A stretch of DNA of 64,000 nt from Micromonospora lupini. GTDB taxonomy: Bacteria; Actinomycetota; Actinomycetes; Mycobacteriales; Micromonosporaceae. Shown here piece by piece: positions 17,005 through 25,602 of this stretch (its first letter is position 1; each line of letters starts with the position of its first letter). Under the pieces are notes generated by a model. That model was given only the letters and a program-made list of their open reading frames with translations. It did no database searches and was not told the DNA's origin. The translations under genes and the position numbers were made by a program. The stretch spans positions 3,038,001-3,102,000 of the forward strand of contig NZ_JAPENL010000001.1 in assembly GCF_026342015.1 (NCBI RefSeq), given 5' to 3'.

Positions 17005-17544
17005 TCACACCCGGTCGGATTGCGGGAAGAGCGGTCGTACGATCGGGAGAATCCAGCGACGGTTGGCGTAGAGCGACAGCAGCAGCGCGGCGAGCGCGGC
17101 GCCGATCACCGGCCCTGCCGGCTCTGTGGCGGCGACGTCGGCGACGGCGAGGTTGCCGACCGCGACGGCCAGCAGACCGACGCCGATGGCGATGTTCACC
17201 GGCCCGAACGGAGCACCCTCGGTGCGGCCGAAACACCCGCACGGCTCCTCGCTGCCCCGCACCGCGCCGACCAGACCGACCACCGCGAACGACAGCCCCA
17301 ACGCCGCCACCAGCAGCGCACCCGCTCGCCGGCTCGGCTCCACGACCAGGGCCACAGCGGCGCACAGTTCGAGCAGGGCCACCAGCCGGACGAGACCTGA
17401 CCCGGACGCCCACGGCAGGCCGATCTCCCGGAGAGCGCGGCCCAACTGCGCGCCGTCCACGGTCTTCGCGGCGGCAGCCTGCATCAACAGCGCCGCCGCC
17501 ACACAGTTGACGAATAGGATGCCGACAATGGATATTGAAGCCAC
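17005..17544 (-). CDS. MauE/DoxX-like membrane protein
   Basis: 179 residues with four membrane spans and the PCGCFGR motif in the loop after the second or third span, which is characteristic of MauE (methylamine utilisation) proteins. These donate or relay electrons for disulfide formation together with MauD. The GTG start is chosen because AAGGAG lies seven bases upstream and it begins directly with the first hydrophobic span; an in-frame ATG further upstream would add a long hydrophilic leader. First gene of the cassette, divergent from the SARP gene. Confidence 0.85.
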   Translation of the reverse strand: MASISIVGILFVNCVAAALLMQAAAAKTVDGAQLGRALREIGLPWASGSGLVRLVALLELCAAVALVVEPSRRAGALLVAALGLSFAVVGLVGAVRGSEEPCGCFGRTEGAPFGPVNIAIGVGLLAVAVGNLAVADVAATEPAGPVIGAALAALLLSLYANRRWILPIVRPLFPQSDRV

Positions 17545-17747
17545 AACGGGCTCCTTCCCCGCTATTAGCGGAAGCGCGTCGTTACTGGCACTCTGACCCA
17601 TCGACTCATTCGTACGGCACATCCCCGGCACCGCGACCGCACGGATCCGTCATCGTCATGTCATCGGCGAGCATGACTCGGCTGACGCCCGCGCTGGTGA
17701 GCCTTGGCACGGCTCTGCGGGCCACCCGGCCCACCGAACGGAGAAAC

Positions 17748-18518
17748 GTGGAATTCGCCATTCTCGGCCCGCTGGAGGTTCGCTCCTCAGGCGCGCCGGT
17801 GGATCTGCCCGCACCCCGCCAACGACGGATCCTGGCCGCGCTCCTGGTCGCCAGCGAGGGCTGGCTGTCGGTCAACCGCCTGATCGAGGCGTGCTGGGAC
17901 GACGCGGGGCCGTGGACCGCCCGCAAGCAGGTGCAGAACCAGGTCGGGGCGCTGCGGCGGCACCTCGTCCGGCACGGGGGTGACGCGAACATCGTGGTCA
18001 CCCGCCCCGACGGCTACCAACTGGACGTGTCGGACGCGTACGTGGACGCGCGGGAGTTCGCCGAGACCGTCCGGCGGGCCCGGCAGGCCACCGAGATCGA
18101 CACGGCTCGCGCCGTCAGCCTCTACCACGACGCGTTGACCCTGTGGCGCGGCCCCGCGCTGGACGGGCTGAACAGCCCGGCGCTGGAGCCCGCCGCCGCG
18201 CGACTGGCCGAACTGCGGCTGCTCGCCGCCGAGGAGCGCTACGACCTGGAGCTGCGGCTCGGCCGACACCGCCAGGTGCTGGCCGACCTCATCGAACTGG
18301 CCGCCGAACACCCCTCCCGGGAACGCCTACAGGCACTGCTCATGCTGGCGCTGCACCGGGAGGGCCGACAGGTGGAGGCGCACGGTGTCTACCGGCGGCT
18401 GCACGACCACCTCGCGGAGGAACTCGGGACCGGGCCGGGTGGCGAACTGCGGGAGTTGCGGGAGCGGCTGCTCTGTGACCGGGTCACCGCTTGGCAGCCG
18501 AATTCCGCTTCTTCCTGA
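17748..18518 (+). CDS. SARP-type (BTAD domain) transcriptional regulator
   Basis: 256 residues. The N-terminal OmpR-like DNA-binding domain starts VEFAILGPLEVRSSG and includes RQRRILAALLVASEGWLSV and the winged segment VTRPDGYQLDV. The C-terminal bacterial transcriptional activator domain follows (ALEPAAARLAELRLLAAEERYDLELRLG). There is no ATPase domain, as in small pathway-specific activators. The GTG start with GGAG upstream is chosen over an upstream ATG. It is divergent from the MauE-first cassette and is its most likely regulator. Its 3' end overlaps the tail of the convergent YihY gene by 35 bases. Confidence 0.85.
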   Translation: MEFAILGPLEVRSSGAPVDLPAPRQRRILAALLVASEGWLSVNRLIEACWDDAGPWTARKQVQNQVGALRRHLVRHGGDANIVVTRPDGYQLDVSDAYVDAREFAETVRRARQATEIDTARAVSLYHDALTLWRGPALDGLNSPALEPAAARLAELRLLAAEERYDLELRLGRHRQVLADLIELAAEHPSRERLQALLMLALHREGRQVEAHGVYRRLHDHLAEELGTGPGGELRELRERLLCDRVTAWQPNSASS

Positions 18519-19506
18519 GCTTGCGGTCGTCGCGCAGCTCCACGTACGGCTCGTCGTCGACGGCGTGGCCGGCCGAGATGGCCCGGCCGCGCTCCAACTC
18601 GGCGTCGAACTCGGCGCCCAACAGGATCGCGATGTTGCTCAGCCACAGCCAGACCAGAAAGATGATCACCCCGGCGAGCGCGCCGTACGTCTTGTTGTAC
18701 GAGCCGAAGTTGCCCACGTAGAAGGCGAACAGACCGGAGATCAGCAGCCAGATCACCACGGCGAGCACCCCACCCGGGCTGACCCAGCGGAACCCGCCGT
18801 GACGGGCGTTCGGCGAGGCCCAGTAGAGGATGGCGAACATCAGGCTGACCAGGAGCAGCAGCACCGGCCACTTGGCGATGTCCCACACCGTGACGGCCGC
18901 CGAGCCGAGACCGACCACGTCCCCGACCGTCTCGGCGAGGCGGCCGGTGAAGACCACGATCACCGCACTGGCAAGCAGCAGCACCCCGACCACGGCGGTC
19001 ACGCCGAGCCGGATCGGCAGCGTCTTCCAGATCGGCCGGCCCTCCGGCACGTCGTAGATGCTGTTCGAGGCACGCATGAACGCGCCGATGTAGCCCGACG
19101 CGGACCAGAACGCGGCCACCACACCGATGATCGCCGCGATGCTGGCCAGGCCGCCGTTCTTGTCCGCCGTGGTGATCGCCTCGGTGATGATCTGCCGGAT
19201 GCTGTCGTTCGGCACCGCCTGGTTGACGGTGTCCTTGACACCCTCGGTGGCGCTCGTTCCGAGCAGGCCCAGGATCGAGATCAGCACCAGCAGCCCGGGG
19301 AAGATGGACAGCACGCCGTAGTAGGTGAGCGCCGCCGCCCAGTCGGTCAGGTTGTCGTCCTGGAACTCGGTGACCGTGCGGCGCAGCGCCGCCTTCCAGC
19401 CGCTGCCGGGAAGATCGGTGGGGCTGTCCGGCCCCGCATCGGGCCCGACCGGCTCGCTGCGCTCAGGCTCGCGCTCGCGGTGGGCGGAAGACTCGTCGGA
19501 GGCCAT
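18484..19506 (-). CDS. YihY/virulence factor BrkB family membrane protein
   Basis: 340 residues with six membrane spans. Family signatures are ALTYYGVLSIFPGLLVLIS, NGGLASIAAIIGVVAAFWSAS, YIGAFMRASNSIYDV, FRWVSPGGVLAVVIWLLIS and GVIIFLVWLWLSNIAILLGAEFDAEL. The ATG is chosen because it has GGAGGGG upstream; the open frame beyond it runs through tandem repeats and into the ABC permease gene. The function of YihY proteins is not settled (they are not the RNase they were once called). Convergent with, and overlapping, the SARP gene. Confidence 0.9.
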   Translation of the reverse strand: MASDESSAHREREPERSEPVGPDAGPDSPTDLPGSGWKAALRRTVTEFQDDNLTDWAAALTYYGVLSIFPGLLVLISILGLLGTSATEGVKDTVNQAVPNDSIRQIITEAITTADKNGGLASIAAIIGVVAAFWSASGYIGAFMRASNSIYDVPEGRPIWKTLPIRLGVTAVVGVLLLASAVIVVFTGRLAETVGDVVGLGSAAVTVWDIAKWPVLLLLVSLMFAILYWASPNARHGGFRWVSPGGVLAVVIWLLISGLFAFYVGNFGSYNKTYGALAGVIIFLVWLWLSNIAILLGAEFDAELERGRAISAGHAVDDEPYVELRDDRKLRKKRNSAAKR

Positions 19507-19521
19507 CGCCCCTCCTCTTCG

Positions 19522-19642
19522 TCGGCGGTGTTGCCGCATCGGCGCTGTCGCCGCCGTCGGCAATGTCGCCTTGTCGGCGGCGTCGCCGCGTCGGCGGCGT
19601 CGCCGCGTCGGCGCTGTCGCCGCCGTCGGCGGCGTCGCCTGG
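19522..19642. repeat. Seven imperfect 17-18-bp GC-rich tandem repeats
   Basis: Units beginning TCGGCG and ending GTCGCCGC(C)G are repeated seven times, filling nearly all of the space between the YihY start and the upstream ABC permease stop. Each unit contains the inverted pair CGGCG/CGCCG, so the transcript could fold extensively. Confidence 0.85.
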
Positions 19643-19675
19643 AGGACATGCCCCGGGAACGGCGGCGGATAACCC

Positions 19676-20485
19676 CTATGGGTAGAGCAACCTGCCCATC
19701 CGCCGCGACGCCACCAGCAGGCCGGCCGCCAGCATCGCCAGCAGGTAGAGCACGTCGAGCAGCCAGAGCCAACCTCCGGTGCCCAGCGCGATGCCGCGGA
19801 CCAGGTGCACCGCCCGGTACAGCGGGGTGACCTCGACCAGCCAGTGCAGCAGGGTCGGGTATGCCTGCGCCGGCACGAAGGTGCCGGAGAAGAGGAACAG
19901 CGTGAACTGTGCGGACGCCACCAGGTCGAAATCCTGCCAACTGCGCATGAAGGTGGAGATCGCCATGCCGAGCGCCCCGAACGCGAACCCGACAAGGACC
20001 GCGGCCGGCAGGGTGGTCAGCGCGTGGACGACGCTTGTCAGATCCAGCGCGATCATCACGCCGAGGAACGCGGCCGAGTAGGCGCTGCCCCGCAGCATCG
20101 CCCAGCCCAGCTCACCGAGGGCGATCTCGAACGGCCGTACCGGGGTGGCGATCATCCCGTCGTACAGCTTCATGTACTTCATCTTGCCGAAGAAGTTGAA
20201 TGTGGTCTCGGAGAGCGCCCCGGTCATCGCGGAGGAGGCCAGCATCGCCGGCGCCACGAACTCGGCGTACGACACCAGCCGCCCACCGGGCAGCGGCAGG
20301 TCGCCGACGAGCGTCCCGACGCCCACGCCGATGGAGAGCAGGTAGAGCAGCGGCTCCACGAAACCGGAGAGCAGCAGCAGCCAGTAGACCGACTTCAACG
20401 CGGCGACGTTGCGCTCGACCACCGACGCCGACCGCCGGGACGCGGCGGAGACGTCGACGAGCCGGGGCAGGACCAGCGTGACCAC
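19676..20485 (-). CDS. ABC-2 type transporter permease (NodJ/DrrB type), second subunit
   Basis: 269 residues, six membrane spans. Typical segments are VYWLLLLSGFVEPLLYLLSIGVGVG, SYAEFVAPAMLASSAMTGALS, FGKMKYMKLYDGMIATPV and LFLFSGTFVPAQAYP. The GTG start lies nine bases after the first permease's stop. Together the two permeases would form the channel of a drug, lipid or polysaccharide exporter; the only NodI-like ATPase in the window is 4.4 kb away. Confidence 0.88.
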   Translation of the reverse strand: MVTLVLPRLVDVSAASRRSASVVERNVAALKSVYWLLLLSGFVEPLLYLLSIGVGVGTLVGDLPLPGGRLVSYAEFVAPAMLASSAMTGALSETTFNFFGKMKYMKLYDGMIATPVRPFEIALGELGWAMLRGSAYSAAFLGVMIALDLTSVVHALTTLPAAVLVGFAFGALGMAISTFMRSWQDFDLVASAQFTLFLFSGTFVPAQAYPTLLHWLVEVTPLYRAVHLVRGIALGTGGWLWLLDVLYLLAMLAAGLLVASRRMGRLLYP

Positions 20486-20494
20486 GGGATCTCC

Positions 20495-21286
20495 CTACAC
20501 GACGAGCTTGCGGCGGAAGGTGCGCAGCGCCAGCAGCCAACCGACGGCCGCCCAGGCAGCCAGGTACAGCAGGTGCCCGGCGATCGACCACTGTGGGGCG
20601 ACGCCGAGGGTCGCCGCACGGCACAGGTCGACGGCGTGCCACAGCGGCGTCACGTACGCCAGCCAGCGCAGCGCCTCGGGCAGCGAATCGACCGGAAAGA
20701 ACACGCCGGCGAACAGCGTCATCGGGATGACCGCGAACCGGAACAGCATCGCCAGCCAACTGTCGCTGGACACCACCGCGGCGTACGCGAAGGTCGGCGC
20801 GGCCACGGCCAGCCCGAGCAGCGCCACCACCGGCAGGGTGGCCACCGCCCACGGCGACCGCAACGCCCCGAACAGCCCGGTGACCAGCAGGAAGGCCGCG
20901 ATCGTCGTGAGCACCCGGAACAGCACGAAGGCCAGGTGCCCGGCCAGGATGTCACCGACCCGCAGCGGCGACGCCGTCTGCGCGAAGTAGGTCTTGACCC
21001 ACTGGAAGTTGCTGAACACCGGCCACGTCGAGTCGCCCACGGTCACCTGGAGCGCCGTCGAGGCGATCAGCCCGGGGACCAGCCAGTCGAGATAGCGCAC
21101 CCCGTCGACGCCCTGGTCGATGTACGCGCCGACGCCCAGCCCGAAGCCCAGCACGGTGAGCACCGGCAGCAGGAACGACGAGAACACCCCGGCCCGCCAG
21201 GTGCGACGAAGCCCCACCAGGTAGTGCTCGAACACCGCGTACGCCGGCACCCACGGCACCCGCGTCCGCTGCGCCACACTCACCAT
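20495..21286 (-). CDS. ABC-2 type transporter permease (NodJ/DrrB type), first subunit
   Basis: 263 residues, six membrane spans. Segments include YLVGLRRTWRAGVFSSFLLP, GLGVGAYIDQ, YLDWLVPGLIASTALQ, WVKTYFAQTASPLRVGDIL and PMTLFAGVFFPVDSLPE. It is paralogous to the next permease. The ATG is chosen; an in-frame GTG lies six bases further upstream. Normally the ATPase gene lies directly upstream of such a gene; here the upstream neighbour is instead a palindrome, a DUF397 fragment and the secreted-protein genes. Confidence 0.88.
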   Translation of the reverse strand: MVSVAQRTRVPWVPAYAVFEHYLVGLRRTWRAGVFSSFLLPVLTVLGFGLGVGAYIDQGVDGVRYLDWLVPGLIASTALQVTVGDSTWPVFSNFQWVKTYFAQTASPLRVGDILAGHLAFVLFRVLTTIAAFLLVTGLFGALRSPWAVATLPVVALLGLAVAAPTFAYAAVVSSDSWLAMLFRFAVIPMTLFAGVFFPVDSLPEALRWLAYVTPLWHAVDLCRAATLGVAPQWSIAGHLLYLAAWAAVGWLLALRTFRRKLVV

Positions 21287-21410
21287 GACCACCCCCGTCC
21301 CCGACCTTTCTACCCCCGGGGTACGACAGGCCGCCGGTCACCCTACGACGCCCCCGTCGACGTGTCGCCCGGGTTTCGAGCGGCTCGCGCCGGCGATCGA
21401 CTCACATTCA

Positions 21411-21452
21411 GCGAACCGGGGTGTCCACAGCGCTGTGGACACCCCGGTTCGC
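21411..21452. repeat. 42-bp perfect palindrome
   Basis: Both 21-base halves are exact reverse complements, with the centre at AGCGCT and the start GCGAACCGGGGTGTCCACAG. It lies between the stop of the large secreted-protein gene and the first permease gene, nine bases from a DUF397 fragment. It may act as a terminator for the upstream minus-strand gene, but there is no T tract and a loop-free perfect palindrome of this size is unusual. Confidence 0.95.
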
Positions 21453-21460
21453 AGGAAACG

Positions 21461-21502
21461 GAGTGGATCTAGCTCTTTGCGCCAGCGGGCGCCCGTCAGG
21501 TC
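21461..21502 (-). pseudogene. DUF397 gene fragment
   Basis: Fourteen codons on the minus strand read DLTGARWRKELDPL, which matches the start of DUF397 proteins; the intact copy 4 kb away begins MDLTGARWRKS. The reading continues into the palindrome with no further DUF397 similarity and has no proper start, so this is a remnant. Confidence 0.65.
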
Positions 21503-21560
21503 CCAGGGGCGGACACCTGCCGGCGCCCGCCCCTCGAATCGACCAACCGGGTCGACTGTG

Positions 21561-24425
21561 TTACCAGATCGTGCGGCAGGTCTTCTCGGTGCCGCTCGCC
21601 GGTACGAACGCCATCGCGTCCCAGGCGATGTCGACGTCGCCGGTCGCACCCTCGATCTTGTTACTGAGCTGCACCCGGGCACGCGGCCCGAGGGTGTAGC
21701 GGCCCAGGCTCACCCACCTGTCGACGCCCAGAGTCTTGGCGTCCTGGTTCACCGTGCAGGTCTTTTCGGTGTCGCGGGGATCGCCGTAGATGCCGATGCC
21801 CGGTTTGATTATGTATTCGGCCGCCGTCTCATTGGCGCCGTGCGACGGCAGGTGCACCACGATGTCCCAGCTCTTGATGCCACTGCGGATATCTGGCGTC
21901 CAGGTGCCGACGACCTGATGCAGCGGCGCGAAGTCGGGGTCGACGCTGTGGGTGAACCACATGTGGCCGAGATAGCCCGCACCGATCTGGTGCACGTCGA
22001 TGTCCGCGTGGAAGCCCATCAGATCACCTGCCGGGGACCCCAGGCGGAGGGTGAACTTGCCACCCCAGCTCTGCCCCGCGCAGCCCAGCGTATTGATCGA
22101 CGAGTCTCTCAGGTCGTCGACCACCAGGGCCCCGCTCGCCGAGAACGGGGTGCACCGCTTCGGATACACCGCCTTGACGGCAGGCTCCGCGGAGCCCACC
22201 GCGTACACCAGCTTCTCAGTGCTCAGTGGAGCGGCCTCGGTGACCCAGGTGGTATCGCTGTGCCACCAGCAGGACTCGTCGCAGGCCGAGTTGTCCCCGG
22301 TCGCCGAGCAGTGGTTCGACGAGGTGCAGAACTGGTACCTGCTCGGCAGGCTGAGCTGGTTGCGCGATGAACCGAACAGCGGCGTGGAGTACTTCGTCAC
22401 CGGGTCGATCCACTGCCACTGCGGCACCTCGGCCCAGCCCATGATCCGCTCCGGGTACGACCAGTCCGACGGGTGGCTCGCATCCTCCTTGTCAATCCGC
22501 AGGAACGGATCCCGGTTCGCCGGATACGTCGGGTTCGCCGGGTTGTTGAACCAGCCGAGCCCGTAGTTGCTGCCCGCACCCGGCTCGCCCCGGGCGTGCA
22601 CTCCGCTGTTGTATCCCCAGACCGCCAGGAACCAGTTCTCGATGTAGAGGGGGTCGTTGGTGTTGACGGTGATGCCGAGCGCCTGCACCTCGTTGAACTT
22701 CTTCACAAGGATCTGCAGACCAGCCGCGATGTTCGCGGCGTAGTCGCTGGAGATGGCCACCCGCTCCTGCTCGGAAAGGCCCGGCGTGGAACCGAAATTC
22801 ATGCCGTCGGTGACCTGGGATATGCCGTACCCACAGTCGCTGCTGCTGTAGTCGATGGAGTCCCAAACGCCGCTGCTGCGGTTGCCGTAGTAGTCGGAGA
22901 CGAGCGGGTTGCCGCCGTCGCCCGGAGAGGCGTGCCAGGAAGCCTGCGCCATGTTGGTCTCCTGGGCCAGCACCGCCAGCATCACCTGCGCCGGCACCCG
23001 CGGCCCGGACGGCAGGGGGAACATCCCCTGCGGCGTGTACGCCGGCATGCCGGTCTTCAGGTAGTTGGCCGGCCGCGAGACGGTCAGCTTGCCCTGCACG
23101 GCGAGGTCCACCGCCCACTCCACCTGGTTGGCGCTCGGCTGGAGCACCTGCCGGCGGATGTCGTTACGCGGAACCGCGCACCTCGGCTGGTAGGCGGGGT
23201 GGGTGATGACCTCTCCGGCTGCCCTGGCGCTGGGCGCCTCCATACCACCGGCGCGGGGCGCGGAGTCCGCCGGCGCCTTCCGCATCGCGGTCACCGTGTG
23301 CCGGCTCTCCCGACCGGTGGCGGTGGCCCGGACCCTGATGTCGAAACGGGACTGTCCGTCAGCCTGGTCCGTCTCGGCCGGGCGAACCGACATCGCCAGC
23401 AGGTGACCCTCCCGGGACGCCACGCGCGACTTGTCGGCGGCCGTGAGCAGCACCAGATCGACGGGGGGCCGACGGATGCCGCCGACGTCACCGATGAGGG
23501 CATTGCGGCCACCGGAGAGACCGATCAGTTCGAGCCCGGTGGCACGGCCCGTGCCGAGGGTGGTGTGTCCCCGGCCGACGTACCGGTGGGCGGTCGCCCG
23601 ACCCTCCGCGCCCGGCTTCGCCTCGTCCACGGTCAGCACGTCGACCGCGCCGGCGGCCGTCGCCCGGACGGCGAAGGGCTGCCCACCCGGGTCGGCCAGC
23701 TTGGTGAGCCTGCCGCTTCGGAGCCGGTAGAGGTCGCCCCGGAGGATGCCGTAGTCACCCTCGGCCGCAGGTGCCGCGTTGGTGAACTGCCCGGCCAAGC
23801 GGACCGTCGAGGCCACCTTGCCGGCTGCCGCGTCGATGGCGATGACCTCGGTGGTCTGCTGGCCGACGTCGGTTGGCCTGGTGACCAGCACACGTTCGCC
23901 AGCCCCGCAGGACGGGTTGTAGTACGCCAGCTGGACCCGTTCTCTCAGCGGCGTGGCCTTGCCTGTGGTCAGGTCGACCACGGCGACGTAGGCACCCTTC
24001 GTGGCCAGTTCCGGCTTGTTGCTGTACGAGCTCGGGGCATAGACCGCGACGGCCCGCCTACCGGAGCCGGTGACGCAGACGGTGCCCGTCCAGGTGCCGG
24101 CATCGGGGAGACCGGCGTTCAGCGTGGTCAAGGTCGACCAGGCGAAGGCCTCCTTCTCCCGGGCCACGAGCAGGTGGAAGCCGTTGCGGTCCCCGACACC
24201 AGTGACGAGTTGGTCGCTTGATCCGGCCCAGGCGGCGCCGAGTGATGCGTCCGGGTCGGCAAGCGCCCCGCGGCTCAGGGTCTCCACGGGCACCGGCGAG
24301 ACTGGTCGGGCGGCCGCGGGCTGGGGGCTGACAAGCGCCGACGCCCCGAGCGCGACCACCACACCGAAGGCCGTCAGGACCATCCGGCGCACCGGCCGGG
24401 TCCGTTTCAGATCCAGTCGGTGCAT
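21561..24425 (-). CDS. Large secreted protein with lysozyme-like region and golvesin C-terminal-like domain
   Basis: 954 residues. An N-terminal signal peptide (RTRPVRRMVLTAFGVVVALG to AAA) is followed by about 400 residues of beta-propeller-like repeats. A region around residues 500-660 has MLAVLAQETNMAQASWH, SDCGYGISQVTDGM and FLAVWGYNSGVH, which recalls transglycosylase/lysozyme-type folds and NocE-like proteins. The C-terminal 130 residues end in GRYTLGPRARVQLSNKIEG and VDIAWDAMAFVPA, a golvesin/CBM-like beta-sandwich. The ATG has GAGGAG upstream and overlaps the DUF2690 gene stop by 19 bases. Likely extracellular, acting on cell wall or polysaccharide; catalysis is not proven. Confidence 0.72.
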   Translation of the reverse strand: MHRLDLKRTRPVRRMVLTAFGVVVALGASALVSPQPAAARPVSPVPVETLSRGALADPDASLGAAWAGSSDQLVTGVGDRNGFHLLVAREKEAFAWSTLTTLNAGLPDAGTWTGTVCVTGSGRRAVAVYAPSSYSNKPELATKGAYVAVVDLTTGKATPLRERVQLAYYNPSCGAGERVLVTRPTDVGQQTTEVIAIDAAAGKVASTVRLAGQFTNAAPAAEGDYGILRGDLYRLRSGRLTKLADPGGQPFAVRATAAGAVDVLTVDEAKPGAEGRATAHRYVGRGHTTLGTGRATGLELIGLSGGRNALIGDVGGIRRPPVDLVLLTAADKSRVASREGHLLAMSVRPAETDQADGQSRFDIRVRATATGRESRHTVTAMRKAPADSAPRAGGMEAPSARAAGEVITHPAYQPRCAVPRNDIRRQVLQPSANQVEWAVDLAVQGKLTVSRPANYLKTGMPAYTPQGMFPLPSGPRVPAQVMLAVLAQETNMAQASWHASPGDGGNPLVSDYYGNRSSGVWDSIDYSSSDCGYGISQVTDGMNFGSTPGLSEQERVAISSDYAANIAAGLQILVKKFNEVQALGITVNTNDPLYIENWFLAVWGYNSGVHARGEPGAGSNYGLGWFNNPANPTYPANRDPFLRIDKEDASHPSDWSYPERIMGWAEVPQWQWIDPVTKYSTPLFGSSRNQLSLPSRYQFCTSSNHCSATGDNSACDESCWWHSDTTWVTEAAPLSTEKLVYAVGSAEPAVKAVYPKRCTPFSASGALVVDDLRDSSINTLGCAGQSWGGKFTLRLGSPAGDLMGFHADIDVHQIGAGYLGHMWFTHSVDPDFAPLHQVVGTWTPDIRSGIKSWDIVVHLPSHGANETAAEYIIKPGIGIYGDPRDTEKTCTVNQDAKTLGVDRWVSLGRYTLGPRARVQLSNKIEGATGDVDIAWDAMAFVPASGTEKTCRTIW

Positions 24426-25009
24426 GACAGCTCCTCGTCCGGATCGTTTGTCGGAGTGGGAGGCTCCTCCGAGCCGCCGGCGATGTACCAACAGGACTTC
24501 ACCGAGGTGTTCCAATCGGTCATCGCCGAGCGCCACAGGTCCACATCGGCGGACGTGTAGTTGACGTAGCTGCCCGGGAAGAGGTCGGACTCTGCCTCGG
24601 GCTTGCGCATCTCGTTCGCGCCGTACTGGCTGAGCCCCCAGAACTGGAACTCCGGCTCCCAGTCGGTCTCGTCGAAGGTGATGTGCCAGTCGGCCCAGGT
24701 TGCCTGACAGGCCGGCGAGTAGAAGACCGTGTTTGTGCCATCCATCAGCTTGCTGTTGTCCACAGGCGATTCGATGTAGATCCGTTGGTCACCGACAATG
24801 ACCTTGTCGGCCAGGCAACCGGCGTCGTCGGCCCACCTGCCCTTGCATGTCTCCGCCTTGCAGCCGGCGGCACGGGCCACCTGCGGTGGGGTCACCGCCG
24901 CTCCGCCCACTGCGAGCAGGACGCTGAGGGCAACGGCCGATCCGAGGGCGCGCCACCACCTGCCGCGGCTGGCGGATACGGACGAGGCACGCCTGCTCAG
25001 GCTGCGCAT
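24407..25009 (-). CDS. Secreted DUF2690 domain protein
   Basis: 200 residues. The signal peptide (hydrophobic LGSAVALSVLLAVGGAAV, cleavage after ARA) is followed by CKAETCKGRWADDAGC, then RIYIESPVDNSKL and VFYSPACQATWADW. The CxxxxC pair, later Cys and YSPxCxAxWA pattern match DUF2690 proteins, which are common and uncharacterised in actinomycetes. The ATG with GGGAG upstream is chosen. It overlaps and is probably co-transcribed with the large golvesin-domain protein. Confidence 0.75.
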   Translation of the reverse strand: MRSLSRRASSVSASRGRWWRALGSAVALSVLLAVGGAAVTPPQVARAAGCKAETCKGRWADDAGCLADKVIVGDQRIYIESPVDNSKLMDGTNTVFYSPACQATWADWHITFDETDWEPEFQFWGLSQYGANEMRKPEAESDLFPGSYVNYTSADVDLWRSAMTDWNTSVKSCWYIAGGSEEPPTPTNDPDEELSCTDWI

Positions 25010-25273
25010 CGACCGCTCCCTGGTCGAGTCGGGCGAACTTCGAGAATCATCATGGTTCCGGAGAGTCCCCGAGGCCATCACGGTCGGATCACCGTCACGT
25101 CATAGCCAGGGGTCTGCCCGATCGGCCGGCGACGGTCAGCCGACCAGCGGCATGCTCGCGCCAATGATCAACTCGGATTCTCCGAACCCGCGGTGTCCGC
25201 AGCACTGCTCCACATCGGCGATCTGGCGGCATCCCGCCACCGGGACACCCCCGTATCACCGAGATGGAGTTGA

Positions 25274-25468
25274 TCAACCCGCGCGAACGGCGCCGAGTCC
25301 GACGAACGCGCGCCACGCGTCCGGCGCGAAGACCAGCACCGGGCCGGTCGGGTCCTTCGAGTCACGAACGGCCACCAACCCGGGCAGGTTGTCGGCCACC
25401 TCCACGCAGTTGCCGCCATCGGGGCCGCTACGGATGCTCTTGCGCCACCGGGCACCGGTCAAATCCAT
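25274..25468 (-). CDS. DUF397 domain protein
   Basis: 64 residues, the usual length. It contains the family pattern LTGARWRKSIRSG, GGNCVEVADNLPGLVAVRDSKDP and a C-terminal LVFAPDAWRAFV. DUF397 proteins are partners or antagonists of XRE-type regulators with a DUF5753 domain and normally overlap the 3' end of that gene. That overlap survives here (the regulator's stop lies just after this start), but the regulator is truncated. Confidence 0.88.
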   Translation of the reverse strand: MDLTGARWRKSIRSGPDGGNCVEVADNLPGLVAVRDSKDPTGPVLVFAPDAWRAFVGLGAVRAG

Positions 25469-25602
25469 GTCTCTGCCACTTCCGCCAGGAGATCGAGGGA
25501 CTGCCTGTGCGATAGTGCCTCACCACGGATCGACTCCCACACCTCGACCATCTGCGCGCCTGGCGTTGCTCGGGGAGTACCGCGAGAACAGGACCGGCCT
25601 GC
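25459..25602 (-). pseudogene. C-terminal remnant of an XRE/DUF5753 regulator
   Basis: The readable frame ends VEVWESIRGEALSHRQSLDLLAEVAETWI (key pieces IRGEALS and LLAEVAETW), the standard C-terminus of the XRE regulators that precede DUF397 genes. It stops eight bases inside the DUF397 gene. Upstream the frame hits a stop after about 18 more codons of unrelated sequence, so the helix-turn-helix and most of the protein are missing. Confidence 0.6.
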
